Source: Maribellus sp. YY47
GTDB lineage: Bacteria; Bacteroidota; Bacteroidia; Bacteroidales; Prolixibacteraceae
DNA length: 64,000 nucleotides
Direction of reading: 5' to 3'
Assembly: GCF_023111095.1 (NCBI RefSeq)
Contig: NZ_JALGYW010000008.1
Span: 1 to 64,000 of the forward strand
Shown here piece after piece: positions 8,046 to 16,874 of the stretch. Both the position numbers and the translations under genes were made by a program. The stretch's first letter is position 1; each line of letters starts with the position of its first letter. The notes below the pieces were generated by a model, which searched no databases, was not told where the DNA came from, and saw only the letters and a program-made list of their open reading frames with translations.

Positions 8046-8689
8046 ACCACTTTGTAATCGGTGTCTTCCAGTTTAATGGTTAATTCTGTGATGGGCTTTT
8101 TCGAGCGGAAAGCAACAAATCCTTCCACCTTTTTATGGGGATAAATAATTTCGCTGGCGATATTGAAGAGGTAAAGTTCGCGTTGCACAAAGTTCATTTT
8201 TTCAGTGGGGGCTTTTTCTTCCTTATTTTGCGGAAAGTCGGGATAGTCGCTAAATCCGTCACCGTCGAGATCGTCGTTTACTCCCACCATTTCCAAAATT
8301 ACTTCCCATGCAACATAAAACACAATGGCAACGGGAATTACATATGCGGCCTTGGGAAAGCGCCGGGTGCCCAATTTCTCGGCCGCGAGTCTGTTATTGA
8401 CCATTTCGAGCTTGTTCCCATCCGAATAAAAACCGAGCTGGCTTCCGTGAATGGCATCATCAGCGTTATTTAGTATGGAAAGGTGAAGAAGTTGAACATT
8501 GTTTTTATTGGCCCAAGCCCGTTTAAAGTTGTTTTTCCCGTAGCGGATCTGGTCGGCTGAATAGCTGTAGGTTATTTCGCTCGTTACTACCGGTGGTTTT
8601 GTCGGTGCAACTTCTATAACACTTTTGGGACTTTTACAACTCCAGCAAAATAAAATGGAAACAAGCAGCAAGGAGGCGATCTTTTTCAT
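8039..8689 (-). CDS. lipoprotein of unknown function with central hydrophobic segment
   Basis: A 216-residue protein I do not recognise. The ATG at 8689 gives a clear signal (MKKIASLLLVSILFCWSC) whose last Cys is a plausible though imperfect lipobox. An upstream in-frame start at 8761 would add residues without a signal character. A hydrophobic stretch YVIPVAIVFYVAWEVILEMV sits mid-protein, followed by DLDGDGFSDYPDFP, a calcium-binding-like acidic loop. The last strand region reads ITELTIKLEDTDYKVV. A -7 element TAAATTTG lies at 8784-8777. It converges on the glycosyltransferase gene with overlapping ends. Probably an envelope protein. Confidence 0.65.
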   Translation of the reverse strand: MKKIASLLLVSILFCWSCKSPKSVIEVAPTKPPVVTSEITYSYSADQIRYGKNNFKRAWANKNNVQLLHLSILNNADDAIHGSQLGFYSDGNKLEMVNNRLAAEKLGTRRFPKAAYVIPVAIVFYVAWEVILEMVGVNDDLDGDGFSDYPDFPQNKEEKAPTEKMNFVQRELYLFNIASEIIYPHKKVEGFVAFRSKKPITELTIKLEDTDYKVVQ

Positions 8690-8939
8690 TCGTTTAATTT
8701 TTGGATTTTGTGTTGTTTTCTTACCTATGTTGATCTCATTGCGAGTATCGAAAAACAACAATAATTATACCTCAATCAAATTTACGACATTACCGGTGTG
8801 CTTCACGGCTTTTTTCATAAGAAAAGAAATGGTGATATAAATTAATTGAATATTAACAGTGCAGGGGAGTTTTATCTGTTGATAATCAGTCACTTATGTG
8901 TGTATTTGACAAATCGGGGGAATTAAATGAACGATGGCG

Positions 8940-8969
8940 TTTGTTTTTTTATCAAAACTTGTACATTTG
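8940..8969 (+). promoter_or_regulatory. ferredoxin promoter
   Basis: TTTG (8940-8943) is followed after 18 bp by TACATTTG (8962-8969), close to the ideal Bacteroidota promoter. The leader runs about 30 nt to the ATG at 9005. The remaining 8690-8939 spacer holds only the divergent -7 element at 8777-8784. Confidence 0.75.
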
Positions 8970-9004
8970 CTGAAACGTTAATGTTTAACTAAAACTTCAT
9001 TGTT

Positions 9005-9175
9005 ATGGCATACAAAATTTCAGATGAATGTATTGCATGCGGAACTTGCATAGATGAGTGCCCGGTTGACGCGATCTCGGAAGGTGATATCTACTCCATT
9101 GATGCGGACCTTTGCACTGATTGTGGTTCTTGCGCAGAAGTTTGCCCGGTAGAAGCAATTTCAATCGACGAATAG
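9005..9175 (+). CDS. 2[4Fe-4S] ferredoxin
   Basis: A 56-residue clostridial-type ferredoxin, a small cytoplasmic electron carrier. Two cluster-binding motifs are complete: CIACGTCIDECP at residues 9-20 and CTDCGSCAEVCP at residues 37-48, each CxxCxxCxxxCP. The protein is very acidic, as usual. A strong promoter lies at 8940-8969 and a terminator follows, so it is monocistronic and probably well expressed. Likely partners such as pyruvate:ferredoxin oxidoreductase are not in the window. The A/C-rich leader contains AACTAAAACT (8987-8996), which is complementary to the predicted 5' ends of the small RNAs at 17.6-18.7 kb. Confidence 0.95.
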   Translation: MAYKISDECIACGTCIDECPVDAISEGDIYSIDADLCTDCGSCAEVCPVEAISIDE

Positions 9176-9195
9176 CCGGACAACATAAGAAATTC

Positions 9196-9226
9196 AAAAA
9201 GCTCGTTTTATACGGGCTTTTTTTAT
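9196..9226 (+). terminator. intrinsic terminator after ferredoxin
   Basis: Stem AAAAAGCTCG (9196-9205) / CGGGCTTTTT (9213-9222), one G-U pair, 7-nt loop, followed by TT. It may also serve the convergent transporter gene. Confidence 0.8.
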
Positions 9227-9254
9227 GCTATTTTTTACCGATTACTTCAATTTT

Positions 9255-10850
9255 TTAGAATCCGCTCAGGGGAATCAGGACGGTGGGCAATAGTAGCAGA
9301 AAACCAAGCACGATCAAAATTACCATAAACGGTGCCATCCATTTAAACCACTTTTCGTAAGGAATCCTTGCAATTCCCAATACGCCGATCAAAACTCCGG
9401 ATGTTGGCGTAATCATATTGGTAAAGCCGTCACCCAGTTGGAAAACGGTTACGGTTGCCTGACGCGAAATGCCAATTAAATCAGAAATTTGCGACAAGAT
9501 CGGGATGGTCAGAGCGGCTTGACCCGAACCGGAGGGGATAAATACATTTAGCGAAGTTTGAATGGCATACATAAGCGTCATCGACCCTACTTCTCCAAAA
9601 TCTTTCATCGAATCAGACACATAAAAAAGAATGGTGTCGATCACATTTCCGTCTTCAAGGATAACAACAATTCCACGAGCCAATCCAACAATTAAAGCTG
9701 CCGGAAGTATATCTTTTGCCCCATCCAGAAAAAGTTTGGTAATTGCATTGGGCGATTTGTTGGCTGCCATTCCGGAGAAAATACCCATGGACAGAAAAAT
9801 GGTGGCAATTTCCTTGATGTACCACCCGTGTCCCATCACTCCGATCACTAAAAAAACGATGGTAAAAGTAAGTAACGTAAGAATAAAATACTGGACCGAA
9901 TGCCGTAGAGTGAAGATTCCCATGACTACGAACAGTACCGTTGCAACAGGTAGTGCCGGGAAGTTATAGGTTTGGTTGCCTACAAGGATATGACTTTCAG
10001 GGATCAACACCGAAAAAACAATGAGGCTGATCGAAAGTAGTGTCAATACAAACCAGGCCGGTTTTGAGTTTATATTTCGACTTCCTGAATGTAGGGATTC
10101 ACTTCGCGAACGCCAGTAATTGTCGTCTTCGTATACCGGCGATTTTTGGGGAGTCTTTTTCACTTTGGCAGCATATCGAAGAATATAGGTGAACCCGACA
10201 ATGTTGATGACCAACCACATGATCATACGGTATTCAATACCAGAAAACAGCGGGATGTCGGACAGGCCCTGCGCAATGCCAATCGTAAAAGGATTCAGAA
10301 ATGCACCGGCAAAACCAAGGGCTGCCGCAACAAAACACATCGACACCCCAACAATCGAATCGTAGCCCATCGAAATGGCAAGCGGAACAAAAATAATGGT
10401 GAAGGCAATGGTTTCTTCGCTCATTCCGAAAATGGCTCCAAACAAGCTAAATACAGTCATTACTCCTGTTAGAATAATGTTGTTCACGCCTATTCGAGCC
10501 AGTAGTTTTGATTTCTCCCAACGCTTCAGGAAACGAAGGAACGAAAGGATGCCGATGTCGATGGATTTGCTGTCGTTCAAAATCCAAAATGCACCGCCGA
10601 TCATTACAATCAGCGCAATAATATTGGAAGTACGCAAAAAACCGTCGAAAAAGGAGGAAAAGATTTGCCAGGTTTGCAGTTTACTCTCGGTAAAATGAAA
10701 CGAGCCGACTTTCACCACACTGCGTTCCACACCGTTCACCACTACGTCATTTCTTTCGAATTCTCCACCCGGAATAACCCATGTTAATGCAGCGCATAAA
10801 ACAATCAATCCGAAAACAATAACATAAGTATGAGGTACTTTTTTGAGCAT
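9255..10850 (-). CDS. YfcC/DcuC-family membrane carrier
   Basis: A 531-residue polytopic membrane protein with about 11-13 predicted transmembrane segments. The first segment HTYVIVFGLIVLCAALTWVIPGGEF and the paired reentrant motifs GMSEETIAFTIIFVPLAISMGYD and FIPSGSGQAALTIPILSQISD are typical of the YfcC branch of the DcuC/ArcD-like ion transporter superfamily. Family members carry C4-dicarboxylates, short-chain or amino acid substrates, and the substrate cannot be decided here. The gene diverges from hutI across a 406-bp spacer, so a link to amino acid use is possible but speculative. No partner gene shares its strand. Confidence 0.8.
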   Translation of the reverse strand: MLKKVPHTYVIVFGLIVLCAALTWVIPGGEFERNDVVVNGVERSVVKVGSFHFTESKLQTWQIFSSFFDGFLRTSNIIALIVMIGGAFWILNDSKSIDIGILSFLRFLKRWEKSKLLARIGVNNIILTGVMTVFSLFGAIFGMSEETIAFTIIFVPLAISMGYDSIVGVSMCFVAAALGFAGAFLNPFTIGIAQGLSDIPLFSGIEYRMIMWLVINIVGFTYILRYAAKVKKTPQKSPVYEDDNYWRSRSESLHSGSRNINSKPAWFVLTLLSISLIVFSVLIPESHILVGNQTYNFPALPVATVLFVVMGIFTLRHSVQYFILTLLTFTIVFLVIGVMGHGWYIKEIATIFLSMGIFSGMAANKSPNAITKLFLDGAKDILPAALIVGLARGIVVILEDGNVIDTILFYVSDSMKDFGEVGSMTLMYAIQTSLNVFIPSGSGQAALTIPILSQISDLIGISRQATVTVFQLGDGFTNMITPTSGVLIGVLGIARIPYEKWFKWMAPFMVILIVLGFLLLLPTVLIPLSGF

Positions 10851-11256
10851 GGTCGCAAGTTTTGTATGCCGAAAATAGCAATTCCTGCCGGATTCATTTC
10901 GAAATGATCTTTTCTGCCTTTGTATTATTTCGCTCAGGATAGATTTTATTCCTGAATATCTGAATAATTACGTTAAACAGGGTGAAATTTGTCATTTGAA
11001 TTTATGTGATTTAAAGCTTGATTTATGCCGGCATTTTTGTACCTTATTATTAAAATTAGTGCAGGTTGCTGACTTTGGTGGCTCTGTCAGAATGAGTTGA
11101 AAAGAATTTTAAGAACTAAGTCAAACATCGCTTAACAAGAACGTTCAGCCTGCCAAAAGTTGAATTTTTGTTGGAAGGTAAACAGCGGGAAGAAATAAGG
11201 ATCCGGTTGGAAGTTGTGTCCTTGTTGCAGAATGATGATTTAAAAGCATTTTTACA
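10851..11256. other. intergenic region between the YfcC-type carrier and hutI
   Basis: A 406-bp divergent spacer, AT-rich, with stop codons in all frames and no recognisable RNA. On the minus strand TATTTTCG (complement of 10871-10878) is a one-mismatch -7 candidate for the carrier gene. I see no clear TAnnTTTG in front of hutI and no convincing riboswitch. Confidence 0.5.
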
Positions 11257-12519
11257 ATGAAGCTATTACTCGAGAATATAAGAGAACTTGTTCAGGTGGA
11301 AGACGATCCTGTATCGTACCGGGCAGGTAGGGAAATGGGGAAGGTAACGACCATCCAAAACGCCTTTGTAATTATTCGCGATGAAGTAATTGAAGAATTT
11401 GGGCGAATGGATCAGTTGAAAGATGTGTATCGCGACGATGATTTATTGATAGAGATTGATTGTTCGAGGCGGTTGGTGTATCCCGCTTATTGCGATTCGC
11501 ACACGCATTTGGTATATCCTTCGTCGCGCGAAAAGGAATTTGTCGATCGCATAAAAGGACTTTCGTACGAAGAAATTGCACGCCGCGGTGGTGGTATTTT
11601 AAATTCGGCGAAACGTTTGCACGAAGCATCGGAAGAAGAGCTTTATAATGATGCGATGGAGCGGGTGATAGAGATAATGAAGATGGGAACCGGAGCGGTG
11701 GAGATTAAAAGTGGTTATGGCTTAAATACGGAAGACGAGCTCAAAATGCTTCGGGTTATTCGCTGGATAAAGGAAACCGCACCAATTTGCGTCAGGGCTA
11801 CTTTTTTGGGAGCTCATGCCATTCCGGTTGAATATAAAAGTAATCCCTCGAAGTATGTAGATGTGGTGATCAATGAAATGATTCCACAAGTGGCAACTGA
11901 AGAACTGGCGGATTACATTGATGTATTTTGCGATCGGGGATTTTTCTCGGTAGAAGATACCGAACGGATTCTGATGGCCGGAATTAAATACGGATTGAAA
12001 CCAAAAATTCATGCCAACGAATTGGGGTTAACCGGCGGTGTTCAGGTGGGGGTAAAATACGGCGCACTTTCGGTCGATCATCTCGAATTTATCGAGGAGA
12101 ACGAAATTGCTGCATTAAAAGACAGCGAAACCATGCCGACGGTATTACCGGGAGCTGCTTTCTTTTTAGGTATGAAACTGTCTCCGGTGCGCGAAATGAT
12201 CGATGCCGGTCTGCCCATAGCGCTGGCCTCCGATTTTAATCCCGGATCTTCGCCCAGCGGTAACATGAACCTCATTGCATCAATGGGATGTATCAACTAT
12301 AAAATGCTTCCCGAAGAGGTGATCAACGCGACTACCATCAATGGCGCTTATGCCATGGGAATCAACGATTCATACGGAAGTATTGCCCGGGGAAAAGTGG
12401 CCAACCTGTTTATCACCTCCGAAGTGCCCGGAATTGAATATCTCCCGTATTATTATGGATCCAGCCTGGTGGAAACGGTTATCCTGAACGGAGAAATTCA
12501 AACATTCGAACGCTGTTAA
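11257..12519 (+). CDS. hutI: imidazolonepropionase
   Basis: A 420-residue amidohydrolase that opens imidazolonepropionate to N-formimino-L-glutamate, the third step of histidine breakdown. The metal site HxH is in CDSHTHLVYP, the substrate-binding segment RGGGILNSAKRLHEAS and EIKSGYGL follow, then KIHANELG and VDHLEF with further ligands, and the catalytic Asp lies in ALASDFNPGSSPSGN. Length and motif order are standard. The formiminotransferase gene follows 97 bp downstream on the same strand, so the two probably act together. The earlier enzymes HutH and HutU are not in this window. Confidence 0.95.
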   Translation: MKLLLENIRELVQVEDDPVSYRAGREMGKVTTIQNAFVIIRDEVIEEFGRMDQLKDVYRDDDLLIEIDCSRRLVYPAYCDSHTHLVYPSSREKEFVDRIKGLSYEEIARRGGGILNSAKRLHEASEEELYNDAMERVIEIMKMGTGAVEIKSGYGLNTEDELKMLRVIRWIKETAPICVRATFLGAHAIPVEYKSNPSKYVDVVINEMIPQVATEELADYIDVFCDRGFFSVEDTERILMAGIKYGLKPKIHANELGLTGGVQVGVKYGALSVDHLEFIEENEIAALKDSETMPTVLPGAAFFLGMKLSPVREMIDAGLPIALASDFNPGSSPSGNMNLIASMGCINYKMLPEEVINATTINGAYAMGINDSYGSIARGKVANLFITSEVPGIEYLPYYYGSSLVETVILNGEIQTFERC

Positions 12520-12616
12520 AAATCATTCTCTTTACTTTGCGCATGTCTTAAATTAGCCTCTTAAAGGGTAATTGAGTAAAGGCGGCAACTTAATGTTGCT
12601 CCATAAAAGCTAAACT

Positions 12617-14314
12617 ATGAAAAAAATTATCGAGTGCGTGCCTAATTTTTCTGAAGGCCGCGATATGAGTATAATCAAGGAAATTACCAATGTCATCGAA
12701 AGTGTGGCAGGCATTAGTTTACTGGATGTTGATCCGGGCAAGGCAACCAATCGTACAGTGGTAACTTTTGTTGGTGAACCCGATGATGTGGTGGAAGCTG
12801 CTTTCAGAGGAATAAAAAAAGCTGCCGAGGTGATTGATATGAGCCAGCACAAAGGTGAGCATCCGCGCTTTGGTGCTACCGATGTATGTCCACTGGTGCC
12901 TGTTGCCAATGTAACCATGGATGAGGCCGTGGAATATGCGCGAAAACTGGCCGAAAGGGTAGGGAATGAGTTGGGAATACCGGTGTTTTGCTACGAGTTT
13001 GCAGCGTTTAACGAAAAAAGAAGAAGCCTGGCAAACTGCCGTTCAGGAGAATACGAAGGTTTGAAAGACAGAATCTCGTCGGTTGAATGGAAGCCTGATT
13101 TTGGTCCCGACGCCTGGAACGAGCGTGTAAAAGGAAGTGGAGCAACGGCAATTAGTGCCCGTAATTTTTTGGTGGCGTACAATGTGAACTTAAATACCAC
13201 ATCTACCCGGCGGGCAAATGCCATTGCTTTTGATATCCGGGAAGCGGGCCGTGTAAAACGCGAAGGAGATTCGGTTACCGGTGAAATTGTAACCGATGAA
13301 AACGGTGAGCCGGTCAGGATTCCCGGTAGTTTAAAAAAGACACGTGCAATTGGATGGTACATCGAAGAATATGGCATCGCCCAGATTTCGATTAACCTTA
13401 CCGATATCACTGTAACGCCGGTTCATGTTGCATTTGATGAAGTGTCAGAAAAGGCTCGGGAGCGCGGACTCCGGGCAACCGGGTCTGAATTGGTCGGACT
13501 GATTCCTTTGCAGTCGATGCTGGAGGCCGGAAAATATTTCCTGCGCAAACAACAACGTTCAACCGGAATTTCGGATGAGGAGATTATCAAAATTGCCGTA
13601 AAATCGCTTGGGCTGGATGATCTTGGCCCATTTGATCCCCGAAAGAAAATAATCGAGTATGTTATCGAGGATAAAAATGCACGAAAGCTGGTGGATCTGA
13701 CTTTGTCGCAGTTTAAAGACGAGACAGCTTCCGAATCTCCCGCGCCCGGAGGCGGTTCTATTTCCGCTTATGTAGGAGCCTTGGGTGCAGCGCTCGGGTC
13801 GATGGTGGCCAATCTCTCAGCTCACAAACGCGGATGGGATGAACGTTGGGAAGAATTCTCTGACTGGGCAGAAAAAGGGAAGCACTTTCATGCTGCGTTG
13901 TTGCAGTGTGTGGATGAAGATACCGACGCTTTCAATAAAATAATGGCGGCCTTTGGTTTGCCCAAATCAAGCGATCAGGAAAAGGTTGAACGAAAACAGG
14001 CGATTCAGGATGCCACAAAAAATGCCATTGAGGTTCCACTGAAAGTGATGCAGCTGGCGCATGACTCGCTGGAAGTGATGAAAGCCATGGCCGATTTTGG
14101 AAATCCAAACTCAGTTTCGGATGCGGGCGTTGGTGCACTGTGTGCGCGAACAGCTGTTGAAGGAGCGTATTTAAACGTAAAAATCAATGCCGCCGGTTTT
14201 GGAGACAAGGAATTTCTGAATGAAAAACTCGCGCTTGCTGACAAGCTGCTGCAGTCGGCCAAACAAAAAGAGGAGGAAATACTGGCTGTAGTCTACGGGA
14301 AAATTAAATCTTAG
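12617..14314 (+). CDS. ftcD: glutamate formimidoyltransferase / formimidoyltetrahydrofolate cyclodeaminase
   Basis: A 565-residue bifunctional enzyme. Residues 1 to about 300 are the formiminotransferase (IIECVPNFSEGRD at the start, then GEHPRFGATDVCPLVPV and FLVAYNVNLNT). Residues from about 350 form the cyclodeaminase helical domain (SESPAPGGGSISAYVGALGA at its start). It moves the formimino group from formiminoglutamate to tetrahydrofolate and then releases ammonia to give methenyl-THF, so it follows hutI directly in the pathway. Both halves look intact. A bidirectional terminator follows at 14336. Confidence 0.95.
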   Translation: MKKIIECVPNFSEGRDMSIIKEITNVIESVAGISLLDVDPGKATNRTVVTFVGEPDDVVEAAFRGIKKAAEVIDMSQHKGEHPRFGATDVCPLVPVANVTMDEAVEYARKLAERVGNELGIPVFCYEFAAFNEKRRSLANCRSGEYEGLKDRISSVEWKPDFGPDAWNERVKGSGATAISARNFLVAYNVNLNTTSTRRANAIAFDIREAGRVKREGDSVTGEIVTDENGEPVRIPGSLKKTRAIGWYIEEYGIAQISINLTDITVTPVHVAFDEVSEKARERGLRATGSELVGLIPLQSMLEAGKYFLRKQQRSTGISDEEIIKIAVKSLGLDDLGPFDPRKKIIEYVIEDKNARKLVDLTLSQFKDETASESPAPGGGSISAYVGALGAALGSMVANLSAHKRGWDERWEEFSDWAEKGKHFHAALLQCVDEDTDAFNKIMAAFGLPKSSDQEKVERKQAIQDATKNAIEVPLKVMQLAHDSLEVMKAMADFGNPNSVSDAGVGALCARTAVEGAYLNVKINAAGFGDKEFLNEKLALADKLLQSAKQKEEEILAVVYGKIKS

Positions 14315-14335
14315 AGTTTAGTTGAAATAAAAAAG

Positions 14336-14375
14336 ACGCGGTGGCTTACAATGTTAAGTTACCGCGTTAGTTTTT
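14336..14375. terminator. terminator between ftcD and the DUF5995 gene
   Basis: ACGCGGT (14336-14342) pairs with ACCGCGT (14361-14367), with an inner CTTA/TAAG extension (14345-14348 / 14355-14358). T runs follow on the plus strand and A runs precede, so it can act both ways. The stop codon of the opposing gene lies inside the hairpin. Confidence 0.75.
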
Positions 14376-15116
14376 CTATTTTTTCGGCCACGGTTCCTTT
14401 TTCAGACAGCCGAATTATCCAGATTATAAATTGAATCCATTTCCGCGGACGAATTATTATTTGTTCAATTTTGGCCACTTTCTGATCGCGGATTGAAATT
14501 TGCTCCGGCCATTCTAATCGATCATGGTTTGCGATATCAGTTGCAAATTTCCAGGCGCCGTCGCGTGCCAGTTTCATGCTAAAGTCAATAACGAAATTAT
14601 CGATCTTGCCTGATAGTGAAAGTATTTTCTGTAGAAATGGCCAAATTGAAGAAAGATTTCCCTGAACTTCTTCCACCAGAGACGAAAGGACTTGATTGAT
14701 CTGGTTAAAATCATTTTCAATACGATTGATTTTACCGGGTTCGGATACTTCTGCTGCGGCAATTCCCAGGTCGAGGTTAATGTGGGCGTTTATTCCCAAT
14801 AACAGATGTTGAATCACCAGTAACTGATTGTTTTTTGCCTGCTTAAAAGCCTTTTCCATGATGATGTTACAGCCTTACCGTCTTTCCAATTGTAATAGGC
14901 ATCGATGTACCGTTGGGCAAAAATGACATCCAGCTTTTCCATTCGTTGCCCATCTTCAAAACGGTTGGCTTCAATCCCTTCTTTTATCTCGATTGTTACC
15001 CTTCGGTACAACACTGCAAAATATCCCGGTGTATCTTCTTTTTGGATGGATTCTTCAACGATTGAATCAAGAATTTCGATGACTTCGTCGATTGAGTTAA
15101 GCGGTTTTCTGTTCAT
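14359..15116 (-). pseudogene. DUF5995-family gene interrupted by a frameshift
   Basis: Two overlapping reading frames together make one DUF5995 protein. The first (start 15116, stop 14814) holds IDEVIEILDSIV, GYFAVLYRRVT, FEDGQRMEKLDVIFAQRYID and ends its family match at SSW. The second (open from 14859 to 14359) resumes with EKAFKQAKNN and LLVIQHLLLGINAHINLDLG. The join expected from the family is SSW-EKAF, which needs one more G at 14855-14857, where the minus strand reads ATGGAAAAGG. A single-base loss is therefore the simplest reading: a real lesion, an assembly error, or less likely a programmed shift. The family function is unknown to me. The downstream half could only restart at the ATG at 14859. 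Confidence 0.75.
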
Positions 15117-15231
15117 GTTTGAAAAGTTATTTCCCAATAAACAGTTAACCGCCATAAGAGTTGACTCCAGTTTAAAAATCGCTTGAAACTAGGTTTATCC
15201 AGTTTATCGTCTTTGGTTGGAGTGTTTTCGT

Positions 15232-15588
15232 TCAACGCTTTTGTATCGCTACCATTACAATAATGCAGAGGCGGGCGATGACAAAAACAAAGATTCCCAT
15301 TAACGGATCGACCAGCGCCATTTTTAAGCCTTCGGCAAGCAAACTGGGGGTCAATTCCCCGTGAGCAGAAACGGCGTCAAAAGCATGGATCAGACCAAAA
15401 GTTCGCCCCATAAATCCCCAGGCTACAGCAAACCAGCCAATGTGTTTTATTAATTCCATGAGCTTTGGGCGGCTTTCTTTTTTTAGCAGGCCTGCAGTAA
15501 ACAGAATCAGAACGATGATTAAACATGCAAAAATGAGTACAGTAAAAGCAGGACCTCCATCGATAAATTTTCCGATAATTGATTTCAT
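15232..15588 (-). CDS. small MotA/TolQ/ExbB-like membrane protein
   Basis: A 118-residue protein with three likely membrane segments: residues 14-35, a middle one around GWFAVAWGFMGRTFGLIHAF, and a C-terminal one around LMGIFVFVIARLCIIVMVAI. The last two with the intervening PSLLAEGLKMALVDPLMG segment match the conserved TM2-TM3 core of MotA/TolQ/ExbB proton-channel proteins. It is half the normal length and has no ExbD/TolR partner beside it. -7 candidates TAAATTTG lie at 15622-15615 and 15691-15684. Function is unknown; it may be a minimal channel or an accessory subunit. Confidence 0.65.
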   Translation of the reverse strand: MKSIIGKFIDGGPAFTVLIFACLIIVLILFTAGLLKKESRPKLMELIKHIGWFAVAWGFMGRTFGLIHAFDAVSAHGELTPSLLAEGLKMALVDPLMGIFVFVIARLCIIVMVAIQKR

Positions 15589-15797
15589 TTTTTCTGTTTT
15601 TATGGTTAATGATTCAAATTTAAAGAAAGCCTGAACCGCAAAATTTTTAATCAGACAGATGCCTTAAATAAAGTGCTTTTCAACAAATTTAAAGGTATAA
15701 ACGGAAATTTATACTGAGATTATGTCAAAATTCCCCTTTAAGCTGCATTCTGTCGATAAATGAAAGTAAATCAGCAGATTTTCAGTAATATTGTTGT

Positions 15798-16874
15798 ATG
15801 ATCAGGCTAAAAAAACAGAACTCAAAAACCATTTTTCTGCACTCAATATTCTGGATTGGAGTGTGGTTTTTCTTCTATTATTTTTTTAGTTATAATTCAA
15901 ACGATCAGCGTTACATCACTTGGTTTTCGAGTTGTTTGCTTCCGGTAACCATGGCGGTCACCTATTTTGTGGTGTATTACCTGATCCCAAAATATTTGCT
16001 GGCGAAGAAGTACCTGTTGTTTGCGCTTTACAGTTTTTACACCATCGTAGTTTCGTCGTATATCATCGTGTTGGTGTTGTATGGATGCCTCATTTTTCTT
16101 TTAAGTTTTAATACTGCGGTAATGCCGCCGATGAGTAAAAATTTCCTTTTTATTCTTCTGCTGGTGTATATGGTCGCGGGCGTTGTTAGCTTTTTTACTT
16201 TACTGAATTCCAATTTTAAAACAGCATCTCAAAACCGGGAGCTGCAAAATAAAATACTGGAAACACAGTTGCAGATGAAGGATCAGGAGTTGCATTACCT
16301 GAAGATGCAGATTCATCCGCATTTTTTGTTTAATACCCTGAATACCATCTACGGCTTTGCGTTAAAACAGTCGGCGCAAACCCCCGAAATAATATTAAAG
16401 CTATCCAATTTATTGGACTATATTTTATATCAGGTCAGCAAGCCGATGGTTGACCTTCGCGAAGAGGTGCAGCACATACAGGAATATGTTGAATTGGAAA
16501 GAATACGTTTTAAGGATACGCTGAAAGTGGAGTTCGAATCGGAGGAGATTGGAGAGAGGATACAAATTGCTCCGATGCTGCTGATGCCTTTTGTTGAAAA
16601 TGCATTCAAACACGGGAATCTGGTTAACGGCTTTTTGCAAATTATCGTGAAGATTGAGATCGGTGATAATCGGTTACGTTTTAGGGTAGGCAATACAAAT
16701 CTGGAGGATAAAAACGGGAAGGAGAAAGCCGGAATCGGATTGGAAAACATCAGAAAAAGACTTGACCTCAATTACCGAAACCGGTATAAACTGAGTAAGC
16801 AAATAGAAAAGAACTGGTATTGGGCCGAATTGACAATCGAAAACCTGGAAATACAAAATGAGCAAGAAAGTTAA
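15798..16874 (+). CDS. LytS/YehU-type sensor histidine kinase
   Basis: A 358-residue membrane kinase. Four transmembrane segments fill the first 140 residues, then a short coiled-coil linker leads to the His_kinase domain with the phosphoacceptor motif MQIHPHFLFNTLNTIY and the N-box LLMPFVENAFKHG. No extracytoplasmic sensory domain is visible, so it probably senses within the membrane. It overlaps the response regulator gene by 17 bp, so the two are translated together. The stimulus is unknown. TAATATTG just upstream of the ATG is a near match to the -7 element. Confidence 0.9.
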   Translation: MIRLKKQNSKTIFLHSIFWIGVWFFFYYFFSYNSNDQRYITWFSSCLLPVTMAVTYFVVYYLIPKYLLAKKYLLFALYSFYTIVVSSYIIVLVLYGCLIFLLSFNTAVMPPMSKNFLFILLLVYMVAGVVSFFTLLNSNFKTASQNRELQNKILETQLQMKDQELHYLKMQIHPHFLFNTLNTIYGFALKQSAQTPEIILKLSNLLDYILYQVSKPMVDLREEVQHIQEYVELERIRFKDTLKVEFESEEIGERIQIAPMLLMPFVENAFKHGNLVNGFLQIIVKIEIGDNRLRFRVGNTNLEDKNGKEKAGIGLENIRKRLDLNYRNRYKLSKQIEKNWYWAELTIENLEIQNEQES

